Shown in pieces: positions 15,994 through 25,597 of a stretch of DNA of 64,000 bases. The notes below the pieces were generated by a model. The model worked only from the letters and a program-made list of their open reading frames with translations, made no database searches and was not told the DNA's origin. The position numbers and the translations under genes were made by a program. The first letter of the stretch is position 1; each line of letters starts with the position of its first letter. Origin of the DNA: Brevibacterium sediminis (GTDB lineage: Bacteria > Actinomycetota > Actinomycetes > Actinomycetales > Brevibacteriaceae); NCBI RefSeq assembly GCF_013623905.1, contig NZ_JABKDD010000006.1, forward strand, positions 62,001-126,000, in the 5' to 3' direction.

Positions 15994-17571
15994 ATGACCA
16001 CACTGCTGATGATCATCGGATTCGGTGCCGCCACCTCGGTGGTGGTCGGATTGGGGCAGAAGCTCAAGCTCCCGTGGCCGGCGCTCATGGTCCTCATCGG
16101 CATCGCCGGTGCGTTCATCCCCACCTTCGCCGAGGTGGCCATCGATCCGGAGCTCGTCCTCCCTCTCTTCCTGCCGCCCCTGCTCTTCGCCGCCGCACAG
16201 AAGACATCGTGGGCGCTGTTCGCGATCCGGTGGCGCACGATCCTCGGCATGTCCGTAGCTCTCGTCGGTGTCACCGTGGCCGCCGTCGCCGGGTCCGCGG
16301 TCTTCCTCGTCCCCGGAATCACCATCGCCGCGGCCATCGCGCTCGGCGCCATGCTCGCCCCACCCGACCCAGTCGCTGTCGAAGCCGTGGCCAGCACCGT
16401 GTCGATCCCCCGCCGCATCATGTCGACCCTGCAGAGCGAAGGCCTGTTCAACGATGCCGCCTCCCTGGTCATCTTCCAGACCGCGATGGCCGCGGTATTG
16501 GCCGGCACCGAGGTGGACTACGCAGATCTGGCCGTGTCGTTCGTCGTCTCCGCCGTCGTGGCGATCATCGTCGGCCTGGTGCTGTCCTTCGCCGCCTGGT
16601 GGGTGATGGAGAAGATCGATCACACGATCGCTCGGTCCTCCCTCATGCTCGTCCTGCCCTTCGGCGTCTACCTCGTGGCCGAGCACTTCCACGCCAGCGG
16701 GGTCATCGCCGTCGTCGTGGCCGCCCTCGAAGTGCGGCGCCGCGATGTCGAGGGGAACTCGGCGGAGCGGGTGACGCAGAACTCGACGTGGCAGGTCCTC
16801 GAGATGCTCATCACCGGAATCGCCTTCGGACTCATCGGCCTCGATCTGCGTCTCATCGTCGAATCCGAACACGCCGACCTCGGGCGAGCGCTGCTCGTCG
16901 GCGCGCTCATCGCTCTCATCGTCGTCGCCGTCCGCTTCGTATGGCTGCTGCTCGGCACTGTCATCGAACGCAAGAGACGCGAGGAGGATCCGGATGCCGC
17001 ACCGTTGAGCGTCCGCGATGCCACGCTGATGACCTGGGGCGGGATGCGCGGCCTCGCCACGGTCGCCTTGGCGCTGTCGATCCCGGCCACGACGAGCTCC
17101 GGTGCCCCGTTCCCCGGGCGGTCCTATGTCGTCGTCGCGGCCGCGGTGGTCCTGCTGGTCACTCTGGTGCTGGCGGGCCTGAGCTTTCCGACCGTCGTCG
17201 CTATCCTCGGCATCGACGACGAGGCGGAGAAGGAACATCAGGCGACCAGGGACATCGCTCTGCGTGCCTACAAGGCTGCGATGCGCGAGATCAAGAACGA
17301 TGACAGTCTGCCCGACGACGTCATCGAACCCCTGCGGGCGAGGTTCAAAGTCCTGCACGATCAGCTCAGCGGAACCACCGATGACCAGGCGAGCTCGGAG
17401 CAGGCGATGGCGTTCAAGGAACACCGGGAGCAGATGCTGGCCGTGCAGAAGAAGGCCATGCAGTCCGCCCGTGCCGAGGTGCTCAAGGCCCGGCGCGAAC
17501 GCGGCACCGATCCGGAGATCGCCGACCGCGTGCTCCACCGCTTCGACCTCCAGTCGGTCATCACGAGGTAG
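15994..17571 (+). CDS. CPA1 family Na+/H+ antiporter
   Basis: A 525-residue membrane protein with about 12 helices in residues 1-410, then a charged cytoplasmic tail of about 110 residues with coiled-coil character (EKEHQATRDIALRAYKAAMREIKND, QMLAVQKKAMQSARAEV). Diagnostic motifs are LAPPDPVAVEAV, with the ion-binding Asp, and SEGLFNDAASLV, typical of NhaP/CPA1 exchangers. It exports Na+ (or K+) for protons in pH and salt homeostasis. GGAGGGA precedes the ATG. It is divergent from the crotonase gene. Confidence 0.92.
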   Translation: MTTLLMIIGFGAATSVVVGLGQKLKLPWPALMVLIGIAGAFIPTFAEVAIDPELVLPLFLPPLLFAAAQKTSWALFAIRWRTILGMSVALVGVTVAAVAGSAVFLVPGITIAAAIALGAMLAPPDPVAVEAVASTVSIPRRIMSTLQSEGLFNDAASLVIFQTAMAAVLAGTEVDYADLAVSFVVSAVVAIIVGLVLSFAAWWVMEKIDHTIARSSLMLVLPFGVYLVAEHFHASGVIAVVVAALEVRRRDVEGNSAERVTQNSTWQVLEMLITGIAFGLIGLDLRLIVESEHADLGRALLVGALIALIVVAVRFVWLLLGTVIERKRREEDPDAAPLSVRDATLMTWGGMRGLATVALALSIPATTSSGAPFPGRSYVVVAAAVVLLVTLVLAGLSFPTVVAILGIDDEAEKEHQATRDIALRAYKAAMREIKNDDSLPDDVIEPLRARFKVLHDQLSGTTDDQASSEQAMAFKEHREQMLAVQKKAMQSARAEVLKARRERGTDPEIADRVLHRFDLQSVITR

Positions 17572-17578
17572 AGGCGGG

Positions 17579-17592
17579 CCGGTCCCGACCGG
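17579..17592. terminator. Hairpin after the antiporter gene
   Basis: CCGGTC (17579-17584), two bases, GACCGG (17587-17592), eight bases after the antiporter stop; too tight as a full stem, but surrounding GC-rich sequence allows a larger fold. Confidence 0.3.
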
Positions 17593-17671
17593 GCGGGTTT
17601 CCGAGCCGGCCCCGGCTGGGCAGGGACACGTATCCGAGCGGGCCGCCTCGGCGAGATTCTTCTCGATTTCC

Positions 17672-17698
17672 AAAGTTGAGCGGAATAGACTCAACTTT
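17672..17698. promoter_or_regulatory. HAIR-type HspR operator of clpB
   Basis: AAAGTTGAG (17672-17680) and CTCAACTTT (17690-17698) form a perfect 9-base inverted repeat with a 9-base spacer. Its core TTGAG-N9-CTCAA equals the core of the HAIR element CTTGAGT-N7-ACTCAAG bound by the heat-shock repressor HspR in Streptomyces and mycobacteria. It lies about 60-85 bases before the clpB start. Repression of clpB by HspR (not in this window) is the expected control. Confidence 0.75.
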
Positions 17699-17758
17699 GT
17701 CGGTGTTGTTCTTTTCGAGAGCTGAAATCAGCACAGAATTTGAGAAGGAGATGCGTAC

Positions 17759-20365
17759 ATGGACGCACAGATGACAACCAAATCCCGGGAGGCGCTGCAG
17801 ACTGCGGTCAACGACGTCGTCGCCCGGAAGAACAATCAGATCGAACCGGCCCACCTCGTCGCGGCCCTGCTCGGCCAGCCCGATTCGCTCGCCGCGACCC
17901 TGCTGACGAAGGTCGGTGCCGACCCGCAGACCGTGCTGCGGTCCATCGAGTCCGTGATCAGCGGGTTCCCCACCGTCAGCGGATCCTCCGTCAGCCAGCC
18001 GGGACTCTCCCGCGCCGGCCTGGAGATGATGAACCTCGCGCAGGAGGAGATGACGGCCCTCGGCGACCAGTTCGTCTCGACCGAACACCTGCTGCTCGCC
18101 GCTGCGGCCGGCAAGGACGGCGCCGGTGAGGCGCTGCGCGCGAATGGGGCCAACAGGGACGCGCTGCTCGCGGCCCTGCCCGAACTGCGTGCCGGAAAGA
18201 AGGTCACTTCGGAGAACCCCGAGGAGACGATGCAGTCGCTGGAGAAGTTCGGCATCGATCTCACCGCCGTCGCCCGGGAAGGCAAGCTCGACCCGGTGAT
18301 CGGCCGCGACAAAGAGGTTCGCCGCGTCGTCCAGGTGCTCTCGCGGAGGACGAAGAACAACCCCGTCCTCATCGGTGAACCCGGCGTCGGCAAGACCTCC
18401 GTCGTCGAAGGCCTGGCCCAGCGGATCGTGGCCGGAGACGTGCCCGAATCGCTGCGCGACAAGACGCTCATCAGCCTCGACCTGTCCGCCATGGTCGCCG
18501 GGGCGAAGTACCGCGGTGAGTTCGAGGAGCGGTTCAAGGCCGTGCTCGAGGAGATCAAGAACGCCGACGGTCGGATCATCACCTTCATCGACGAGCTCCA
18601 CACGATCGTCGGTGCCGGTGCCGGCGGAGACTCCTCGATGGACGCAGGCAATATGCTCAAGCCGATGCTCGCCCGCGGTGAGCTGCGGATGATCGGTGCC
18701 ACCACGTTGGACGAGTACCGCGAGAACATCGAGAAGGATCCCGCTCTGGAGCGCCGGTTCCAGCAGGTCTTCGTCGGTGAGCCCAGCGTCGAGGACACGA
18801 TCGCGATTCTGCGCGGGCTCAAGGAACGCTACGAAGCTCACCACAAGGTCTCGATCAACGACGGCGCCCTGGTCGCGGCCGCAACGATGTCGAACCGGTA
18901 CATCACCGGCAGGCAGCTGCCGGACAAGGCCATCGACCTCGTCGACGAGGCGGCTTCCCGCCTGCGGATGGAGATCGATTCGGCTCCGGTCGAGATCGAT
19001 GAGCTCCGCCGCGCCGTGGACCGCCTGAAGATGGAGGACATGGCCCTGGCTAAGGAGACAGACTCCGCGTCGATCGAGCGGTTGAGCGCCCTGCGTGCCG
19101 ATCTCGCCGACAAGGAGGAGGAGCTGCGCGGACTCGAGGCCACCTGGGAGTCCCAGCGTGCCGGCCTCAACCGGGTCGGTGAGCTGAAGACGAAGCTCGA
19201 CGAGCTGCGTTCGGCCGCCGAGAAAGCTCAGCGCGACACGGATCTCGAGACCGCGTCCCGTCTGCTCTACGGCGAGATCCCTGCCGTGCAGAAGGAGATC
19301 GCCGAGGCCGAAGCCGCCGAGGCCCAGGCCGAGGCGGGAGCGAATTCCGATCAGATGGTCTCGGACAAGGTCTCGAGCAACGACATCGCCGAGGTGGTCT
19401 CCTCGTGGACGGGCATCCCCGCCGGACGCCTCGTCCAGGGCGAGGTCGAGAAGCTGCTGGGAGCCGAGGGCATCCTCGGTGAGCGTCTCATCGGGCAGAA
19501 GAACGCCGTCGCCGCGGTCTCCGACGCCATCCGCCGTTCGCGGGCCGGGGTCGCCGACCCGGATCGCCCGACCGGTTCGTTCCTGTTCCTCGGACCCACC
19601 GGCGTCGGCAAGACGGAGCTCGCGAAATCTCTCGCGGACTTCCTCTTCGACGACGAGAAAGCCCTGATCAGGATCGATATGAGCGAATACGGTGAGAAGC
19701 ACACCGTGTCCCGCCTCGTCGGTGCACCTCCGGGCTACGTCGGATACGACGAGGGCGGCCAACTCACCGAGGCGGTCCGCCGTCGCCCGTACTCCGTCGT
19801 GCTGCTCGACGAGGTCGAGAAGGCGCACCCGTCCGTGTTCGACATCCTGCTGCAGGTCCTCGATGACGGTCGGCTCACCGACGGTCAGGGACGCACGGTC
19901 GACTTCAGGAACACCATCCTGATCCTGACCTCGAACCTCGGTTCGCAGTTCCTCGTCGACAAGAGCCTGTCGACCGAAGAGCAGCGGTCCAAGGTGCTCG
20001 ATGTCGTGCATGCGACGTTCAAGCCCGAGTTCCTCAACCGTCTCGATGACATCGTGCTCTTCGACGCGCTCAGCCAGACCGAGCTCGCGTCGATCGTCGA
20101 TCTGCAGATCTCGCACATGTCGCGACGGCTCTCCGACCGTCGAGTCTCGCTCGAGGTCACTCAGGGAGCCGAGGACTGGTTGGCGCTCGAAGGCTACGAT
20201 CCGGCGTTCGGTGCCCGGCCGCTGCGCAGGCTGGTCCAGCGCGAGATCGGCGACAAACTGGCCCGCGCTCTGCTCGCCGGGGACATCGTCGACGGGGACA
20301 CTGTGGTCGTCGACCTGCCCGAAGACCCCGAGGCCACTGGCCTGGAGCTGCGCCCCAAGCGGTAA
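17759..20365 (+). CDS. clpB: ATP-dependent chaperone ClpB
   Basis: An 868-residue Hsp100 disaggregase. The N-domain (residues 1-145) is followed by AAA-1 with Walker A GEPGVGKT at 206-213 and Walker [10 protein letters not shown], a ClpB-type coiled-coil middle domain (about 405-530), and AAA-2 with GPTGVGKT at 612-619 and [11 protein letters not shown]. The pore loops KYRGEFEER and GYVGYDEGG are present and no ClpP-binding IGF/L loop is seen, consistent with disaggregation together with DnaK. GAGAAGGAGAT precedes the ATG. A HAIR operator upstream indicates HspR control. It ends before a pair of long hairpins. Confidence 0.96.
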   Translation: MDAQMTTKSREALQTAVNDVVARKNNQIEPAHLVAALLGQPDSLAATLLTKVGADPQTVLRSIESVISGFPTVSGSSVSQPGLSRAGLEMMNLAQEEMTALGDQFVSTEHLLLAAAAGKDGAGEALRANGANRDALLAALPELRAGKKVTSENPEETMQSLEKFGIDLTAVAREGKLDPVIGRDKEVRRVVQVLSRRTKNNPVLIGEPGVGKTSVVEGLAQRIVAGDVPESLRDKTLISLDLSAMVAGAKYRGEFEERFKAVLEEIKNADGRIITFIDELHTIVGAGAGGDSSMDAGNMLKPMLARGELRMIGATTLDEYRENIEKDPALERRFQQVFVGEPSVEDTIAILRGLKERYEAHHKVSINDGALVAAATMSNRYITGRQLPDKAIDLVDEAASRLRMEIDSAPVEIDELRRAVDRLKMEDMALAKETDSASIERLSALRADLADKEEELRGLEATWESQRAGLNRVGELKTKLDELRSAAEKAQRDTDLETASRLLYGEIPAVQKEIAEAEAAEAQAEAGANSDQMVSDKVSSNDIAEVVSSWTGIPAGRLVQGEVEKLLGAEGILGERLIGQKNAVAAVSDAIRRSRAGVADPDRPTGSFLFLGPTGVGKTELAKSLADFLFDDEKALIRIDMSEYGEKHTVSRLVGAPPGYVGYDEGGQLTEAVRRRPYSVVLLDEVEKAHPSVFDILLQVLDDGRLTDGQGRTVDFRNTILILTSNLGSQFLVDKSLSTEEQRSKVLDVVHATFKPEFLNRLDDIVLFDALSQTELASIVDLQISHMSRRLSDRRVSLEVTQGAEDWLALEGYDPAFGARPLRRLVQREIGDKLARALLAGDIVDGDTVVVDLPEDPEATGLELRPKR

Positions 20366-20396
20366 GGCTCCCGGCTGGGGCGTGCTGCGCGGAATC

Positions 20397-20456
20397 AGCC
20401 CAGTTTGAGTTGAATAGCACCTATTTGAACATGGGCTATTCAACTCAAACTGGGCT
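20397..20456. terminator. Palindromic repeat family C, locus 1 (22-base arms)
   Basis: Perfect 22-base arms at 20397-20418 (AGCCCAGTTTGAGTTG...) and 20435-20456, with a 16-base loop. The right arm and flank (CTGGGCTGTTTCGC) and the loop (CCCATGTT on the minus strand) resemble the element at 26071-26177. It lies between clpB and the convergent HTTM gene and probably terminates both. Confidence 0.8.
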
Positions 20457-20486
20457 GTTTCGCTGACCGCAGCGCGGCACAGCACA

Positions 20487-20556
20487 GAAATGGGACACCC
20501 TGCTCTGGATCGCTCACTTTCTTCGGTGAGCATTCCAGAGCAGGGTGTCCCATTTC
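20487..20556. terminator. Second long hairpin, 23-base arms
   Basis: Perfect 23-base arms at 20487-20509 (GAAATGGGACACCCTGCTC...) and 20534-20556, with an inner GCTCAC/GTGAGC stem (20512-20517, 20526-20531) closing on a TTTCTTCG loop. Thirty bases after the family C element, in the same convergent gap. Its arms match no other place I found in the window. Confidence 0.8.
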
Positions 20557-20591
20557 AGCATCTGCCGGTTGCTGAGCGCTATGCGCGACGG

Positions 20592-21926
20592 TTACTTGCC
20601 GCGAGAGCCTGCGGACGACCGCGTACGAGTCTTCGCAGGCCCGCCCTTGGCAGCACCCGAACCGCCGCGGCCACCGGCGGAACCGCCACCAGCCCCACCA
20701 GCACCCCGCGGGGCCGATGAGGTCCACCAATGCCGCAGGTAGGCGCTGACCTTCGCGAATGAACGATCGCGGATGAAGATCGCATCGACGGCGATCATCG
20801 TCAGCGAGAACCACGGCAGGCCCATGAGCAGCGCGATGCCCAAGTGGAAGGAAAGGATGCCCAGCAGCGCGATGACGCGGGTGTAGCGGTTGAAGAGCAT
20901 GAACGGGAAGGCGCACTGGAAGAGGATCGATCCCCACGAGATCGCCACGACCATCGGCCCCCACGCCGTCATCAGATCCGACAGCACCGGCCACGTGCCG
21001 AACTGCTGAGTGTGCAGCGGGTTGTACACGGCGAATCCGTGCTGCCAGGCCTCGCCTCCGGCCTTGTACAGACCGCCGGACATGTAGATTGCGCACACCT
21101 GGAACGCGAGCACGACGATGGCGAGATTGTTGGCCATGATGAGCGCCCAGCGCCACTGCCCGCCGTCGTTGTCCGGGAACTCCGGGTTCCGCGCGCGCCG
21201 CCTGGCGTCGAGGGACCATCTGCGGGTCGTATCGGCGAAGAGCATGGCGATCATGAACATCCGGTAGGCGTTGTCGCCCTGATCCCCTGCCCCGTCGTTG
21301 AGCTCGATGAAGCTCACCCACAGCACGAGGTAGATCGGCAGGACGATCCTTGTGCGCCACCCGAGGATGACGACGATCGCCAGCAGCGCGAGCCCGATCA
21401 TCATCGCCGTGAACAGCGGCGGCGTCGTCACCGCTCGGTGGAAGAGGGAGAAGAGCCAGATGGTCGGGAAATCGCTCTTGGGTTCGGCGATCTCCCCGTT
21501 CCAGGCCGATCCCACACCGAAGGTGTAATGCCGAGCGCTGAAGTTCGTGAGGATGAGGCCGAGACCGGCGAATCCGATGAGGATCCGTGTCACCGCCAGC
21601 CCGTATGTCGCGTGGTACCGGCCGGTGAGCATCTCCTCGAGCCAGTTCCACCCCTGCGCGAGCTTCGTCCGCACGAGGGTCGTCACCGGGACCAGCCCGA
21701 ATTCAGGAGCCGAATCACTCGCCGAGGCGGTCCCATCGTTTCCGCGGCCGGCGGAGTCCGAACCGTGGTCCTTCTCCGGTTTCCGCGCCGAGGCGGTGCC
21801 GGCGTTCGCGTGGCCCGCGGAGTCCTTCACCCGGCCCTGCGCCGAGGCGGCCGTGCCGGTCCGCTGGTCAGTGACCTCTGCATCGTGGTCGTCCCCGCCT
21901 GTGCGGGTCGTGTCATCACTGTTCAC
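20592..21926 (-). CDS. HTTM domain membrane protein
   Basis: A 444-residue protein: a disordered N-terminal 75 residues rich in Ala, Ser, Gly and Asp, then a multi-helix HTTM (vitamin K-dependent carboxylase-like) domain from about residue 105 to 400, starting GLAVTRILIGFAGLGLIL and including SGGLYKAGGEAWQHG and PLHTQQFG, and a C-terminal low-complexity Gly/Ala tail of basic character. HTTM proteins are integral membrane proteins of mostly unknown chemistry. The GTG start lies inside the end of the DUF5819 gene (11-base overlap), the usual partner in Actinobacteria, so a complex is likely. Confidence 0.83.
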   Translation of the reverse strand: MNSDDTTRTGGDDHDAEVTDQRTGTAASAQGRVKDSAGHANAGTASARKPEKDHGSDSAGRGNDGTASASDSAPEFGLVPVTTLVRTKLAQGWNWLEEMLTGRYHATYGLAVTRILIGFAGLGLILTNFSARHYTFGVGSAWNGEIAEPKSDFPTIWLFSLFHRAVTTPPLFTAMMIGLALLAIVVILGWRTRIVLPIYLVLWVSFIELNDGAGDQGDNAYRMFMIAMLFADTTRRWSLDARRRARNPEFPDNDGGQWRWALIMANNLAIVVLAFQVCAIYMSGGLYKAGGEAWQHGFAVYNPLHTQQFGTWPVLSDLMTAWGPMVVAISWGSILFQCAFPFMLFNRYTRVIALLGILSFHLGIALLMGLPWFSLTMIAVDAIFIRDRSFAKVSAYLRHWWTSSAPRGAGGAGGGSAGGRGGSGAAKGGPAKTRTRSSAGSRGK

Positions 21927-22704
21927 CGACGCACCTCACTTCGTCCGAGGCACAGAAGTACTTCGTGAATTCCTCTTGGGACTGATGATCTTCGACGACG
22001 AGTGCGCGCCATCCCACGGGGACGGGTTGGATGTTCGGACGCTTCGCGTCTTTGTCGTTGCGTTCGGCGAACGGCACGACGTTCTGACGGGCGGCCTGGT
22101 ATTGGACGCGCTGGACGTCGTCGCCCCAGATGGCCTTCGCCACCTGCGTCGCATACGCCGTGGCCAGATGTTCGCTCTCCAGGTAGGCGGGAATCGCGTT
22201 CTCCGGGTCGTCGTATTCCCCCAGCTTCGTCTCCAGCCGGTCGACGGAATCGTCGCCCTTGAAGTAGTCGAGTTTGACGATCGCCTTCTGATCGTCGGGC
22301 AGATCTTCCCACGAACCTTTGATGTCCGAGGCCACTCCGATGCCCAGCCCCGCCGACCGCGGCGGGAACAGCTTGTATGTCGAGTGGTCGAGTTCGACAT
22401 CGGTGGCCCGCACCCATTGAGTGATCTCTTCGCCGCTGTCGGTCTTGATCACCGCGCGCACATCGAAGTAGTAGTCGCCGTTGATCGGTTCGGGGGCGAA
22501 CACGCTCCACGACTGTCCCCACAGCGGGATCATGTATTTGGAGAGCAGGTCACCGGGAATCACCTCCCTCGCCGTCGAGGCAGGGGCGATCCACAGGAAG
22601 CTGGCGAAGATATGGAACCCTGTGATCGCCATCGCGATGACCATCAGGGTCCGTTTCACCGCCGAACGTCTCCGAGGTGTGACCTCGGTCGGCTCATTGT
22701 CCAT
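21916..22704 (-). CDS. DUF5819 family protein, HTTM partner
   Basis: A 262-residue protein with one N-terminal membrane helix (residues 17-40, KRTLMVIAMAITGFHIFASF) and a large domain facing outside. YMIPLWGQSWSVFAPEPINGDYYF is the hallmark of this family, which is typically encoded beside an HTTM membrane protein. Other conserved-looking parts are AIWGDDVQRVQYQ and the C-terminal KYFCASDEVRC with two cysteines that may form a disulfide. Translation is coupled to the HTTM gene. Function unknown. Confidence 0.82.
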   Translation of the reverse strand: MDNEPTEVTPRRRSAVKRTLMVIAMAITGFHIFASFLWIAPASTAREVIPGDLLSKYMIPLWGQSWSVFAPEPINGDYYFDVRAVIKTDSGEEITQWVRATDVELDHSTYKLFPPRSAGLGIGVASDIKGSWEDLPDDQKAIVKLDYFKGDDSVDRLETKLGEYDDPENAIPAYLESEHLATAYATQVAKAIWGDDVQRVQYQAARQNVVPFAERNDKDAKRPNIQPVPVGWRALVVEDHQSQEEFTKYFCASDEVRCVGEQ

Positions 22705-22919
22705 CTCGGTTCCGGAATTCTCTTGGGAATACGACTGCTGTCACCGCAGGTCCCGCGCCTCATCGGTCGCTTGGCAGATCTCTCGGTGACAACGCACAGT
22801 GACTAGGGTACTTCAGCTGTGGCACTGCCCGCCCGGGCAGCGGCAGAATCATTCGCGGTCATCAGACGCACGATGACTTCCGCACGACGACTTGCCGATT
22901 CGCGGCGCACGCCCGAGGT

Positions 22920-24089
22920 CTACTCGGCCGCCCGCAGCCAGGCCTTGACCGCTTCCGTGGAATCGCCGAGCGTCGGCGGTGCCAGTTCGTAGCTGGGCGG
23001 GGTCTCGGACAACCGGATCGGGTTGCGGACCGTGGGGATGACGCGATCACCCTGACCCGCCTCGGCGACGGGCTCGAGGCCCAGCGACGATGCCAGGTCC
23101 ACACCTTGGGCGATCGAGTTGATCGGCGCGCAGGGCAGCCCCGCCTCGGTGAGGATGTCGAACCATTCCTGGTTCGTCTTCTCACTCAGCGCGGCGATGA
23201 GCTCGGGTTCGAGGTCATCGCGGTTGACGTTGCGGTCGGCGAAGTTCGCGAACCGTTCATCGGCCGCCCATTCGGGGTGGCCGAGCACCTCGGCCAGCCG
23301 GGCGAACTGTTTGTCGTTGCCACACGCGATGATGATCTGGCCCTCGGCAGTGGGCATCGGCTGGTACGGGTAGAGGCTCGGGTGCTTGTTGCCCATCGCC
23401 TGCGGAACCACGCCGCCGGCCACGTATGCCGAGGTCTGATTCGCCAGCCCGGACAGCGCCGAGGACAGCAGATTTGTCTCGACCAGCTGACCGGCCCCGG
23501 TGTCCTTCCGGTGATTGAGCGCGCCGAGGATGCCGACGGCCGTGTGCAGTCCCGTGATCACGTCGACGACGGCGACACCCGCCTTGACCGGGCCCGACTC
23601 CTCGGAGCCGGTGACCGACATGAATCCGGACAGACCCTGGATGAGCAGATCGTAGCCCGGCTGCGGATTGTCGCGGCCGAAACCCGTCACCGAGGCGTAG
23701 ACGATGCCCGGATTGACCGCGCTGACCGTCTCATAGTCGAGGCCGTACTTCGCCAGTCCCCCGGCCTTGAAGTTCTCCACGAGTACGTCCGCACGAGCGG
23801 CGAGCTGCTGGGCGCAGGCGAGGTCGTCGGAGTCCTTGAAATCGAGGACCACGGAGTGCTTGTTCCGGTTCGCCGTGAGGAAATACGTCGCATCATCCCC
23901 TCGCCGAGGCGGCGCCCAGTGACGTGTATCGTCCCCGGTCTTCCCCTCCACCTTGATGACCGTGGCACCCAGATCCGCAAGCATCATCGTCGCGTAGGGG
24001 CCGGCGAGGACTCGGGAGAAATCGGCCACGATGGTTCCGGCCAGCGGCCCCGTCCCCTGCCGTCCGAATGCTGCGTCTGCTGCTGACAC
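22920..24089 (-). CDS. CaiB/BaiF family CoA-transferase
   Basis: A 389-residue class III CoA-transferase, moving CoA between carboxylic acids through an aspartyl-CoA thioester. The N-terminal GTIVADFSRVLAGPYATMMLADLGATVIKVE and DLLIQGLSGFMSVTG are typical; the nucleophilic Asp is expected in the YDLLIQGLSG region. AAAGGAGG lies seven bases before the GTG at 24089, a very strong ribosome binding site. It stands alone, divergent from the agmatine deiminase gene; the substrate is not indicated by context. Confidence 0.9.
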   Translation of the reverse strand: MSAADAAFGRQGTGPLAGTIVADFSRVLAGPYATMMLADLGATVIKVEGKTGDDTRHWAPPRRGDDATYFLTANRNKHSVVLDFKDSDDLACAQQLAARADVLVENFKAGGLAKYGLDYETVSAVNPGIVYASVTGFGRDNPQPGYDLLIQGLSGFMSVTGSEESGPVKAGVAVVDVITGLHTAVGILGALNHRKDTGAGQLVETNLLSSALSGLANQTSAYVAGGVVPQAMGNKHPSLYPYQPMPTAEGQIIIACGNDKQFARLAEVLGHPEWAADERFANFADRNVNRDDLEPELIAALSEKTNQEWFDILTEAGLPCAPINSIAQGVDLASSLGLEPVAEAGQGDRVIPTVRNPIRLSETPPSYELAPPTLGDSTEAVKAWLRAAE

Positions 24090-24289
24090 TTGATGCCTCC
24101 TTTGGCACGTTCTGCTTGCCTGTTCTTCGCCTGACTATACGGAATCGACATGGCCGCCCTGGCCTGTGGGGTGAGCGTCCGCGGAAACGAGCCGAGAGCC
24201 GGGCGGGCGGCAACGAAATCCGTCGACCGCCTCGGCGAGATTCTGGCTACACTCGGCTCAGCGACAGTCCACCAGCGAAGGGACGAACG

Positions 24290-25324
24290 ATGACGTTGCA
24301 CATGCCGGCGGAGACCGCCGCCCAGGACCGAGTCTGGATGGCGTTCCCGTCCTCTGGCTACGCGCTCGGCGACACGGAAGCCGAGGCCGAGGCGGCACGC
24401 GCCACGTGGGCCGCAGTTGCCCGCGCCACCAGCGAATTCACCCCTGTCACGGTCGTCGTGACCAGTGCACAGACCGATCATGCCAAGCGCCACCTCGGCG
24501 AGGGGATCAACCACGAGATCACGCTCGTCAACGCCGAACTCGATGATGCGTGGATGCGCGATATCGGGCCGAGCTTCGTCGTCGACGAGGCGGGTGCGCT
24601 GCACGCTGTGGACTGGGTGTTCAACGGGTGGGGCGCGCAGGAGTGGGCGACGTGGGATCACGATGAGCGCATCGGAGAATTCGTCGCGGGCCTCGCCGGG
24701 ACTCCCGTGGTGTCCTCGGATCTGCGCAACGAAGGCGGCGGATTCCACGTCGACGGTCAGGGCACGGTGCTCGCCACGCGCAGCGTCCAGCTCGACCCCG
24801 GCCGCAATCCGGGACTGACCGAAGCCGATGTGGAAGCCGAATTCGCGCGCACGATCGGGGCGAAGAAGGTCATCTGGCTCGACCGCGGACTCCACCGGGA
24901 CAATCAGACCTTCGGCACCCGTGGACACGTCGACATAGTCGCCGCGATGCCCAGCCCCGGCGTCGTCCTCGTCCACGATCAGCGCAATCCCGAACATCCG
25001 GACTTCGAATTCAGTCGCGCACTCAAGGAGCAGTTCGCGGCCGAGACCGCCGCCGACGGCACGCCCTTCGAGGTGGTGCCGATCCCGGCTCCCGAGGTGC
25101 TGCGTGACGAAGAAGGGTGGGTCGACTACTCGTATGTCAATCACCTCGTCACCAATGGCGGGGTCATCGCCTGCACCTTCGACGATCCGATGGACGCCGA
25201 GGCGGCAGCCGTGCTCGAGCGCGTCTACCCGGGGCGGAAGGTCGTCGGGGTCGATGCACGCGAACTCTTCGCCCGCGGCGGCGGAATCCACTGCATCACC
25301 CAGCAGCAGCCGAGCCTCGGCTGA
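24290..25324 (+). CDS. aguA: Agmatine deiminase
   Basis: A 344-residue guanidine-modifying enzyme of the agmatine deiminase family, converting agmatine to N-carbamoylputrescine and ammonia. Motifs are MPAETAAQDRVWMAFP at the start, DDAWMRDIGPSFVV, NEGGGFHVDGQGT, DRGLHRDNQTFGTRGHVD (catalytic His) and the C-terminal GGGIHCITQQQP with nucleophile C335. Length fits the family. GAAGGGACGAACG precedes the ATG. No carbamoylputrescine amidase is adjacent. Confidence 0.92.
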   Translation: MTLHMPAETAAQDRVWMAFPSSGYALGDTEAEAEAARATWAAVARATSEFTPVTVVVTSAQTDHAKRHLGEGINHEITLVNAELDDAWMRDIGPSFVVDEAGALHAVDWVFNGWGAQEWATWDHDERIGEFVAGLAGTPVVSSDLRNEGGGFHVDGQGTVLATRSVQLDPGRNPGLTEADVEAEFARTIGAKKVIWLDRGLHRDNQTFGTRGHVDIVAAMPSPGVVLVHDQRNPEHPDFEFSRALKEQFAAETAADGTPFEVVPIPAPEVLRDEEGWVDYSYVNHLVTNGGVIACTFDDPMDAEAAAVLERVYPGRKVVGVDARELFARGGGIHCITQQQPSLG

Positions 25325-25348
25325 GTCGAGTCTCGGCTGAGTCGAGCT

Positions 25349-25427
25349 GGGACCTGCTGCAGGTCCCACTTTCCAACCCCGGGCCGCGCGTGCCGAGCCG
25401 GGATCCCGCGTGCCGAACCCGGGATCG
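25349..25427. repeat. Hairpin plus 20-base direct repeat
   Basis: GGGACCTGC (25349-25357), one base, GCAGGTCCC (25359-25367): a tight hairpin after the deiminase gene. It is followed by two adjacent copies of CGCGTGCCGA(G/A)CC(C)GGGATC beginning at 25387 and 25407. Confidence 0.55.
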
Positions 25428-25597
25428 TCGAGAATCTGCGATGACGGCGCGGGTGAATCCATACCCGTACGAGCACGACTCGGTATAAGCTGGATCTTGA
25501 GGGCACAGTGCCCGTGCGCTGCCACATCGTTGCCCGGACCTGCGTCGCACAGCAGAGCCGAATACGGTGACGTCGAGTTGCGAAGAGGAGCAAGACC

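Noticed and set aside
15106-17694. An 862-codon open frame on the minus strand spanning the crotonase and the antiporter
   Set aside because: Only its last 259 codons encode a recognisable protein starting at 15885; the rest is antisense to the antiporter and has low-complexity GC-driven composition.
17561-20533. A 990-codon open frame antisense to clpB
   Set aside because: ClpB is unambiguous on the other strand; the antisense product has no domain and mirrors codon bias.
20592-21651. A separate minus-strand frame of 403 codons over 20440-21651
   Set aside because: It is the +1 shadow of the HTTM protein, which has clear helices and a DUF5819 partner.
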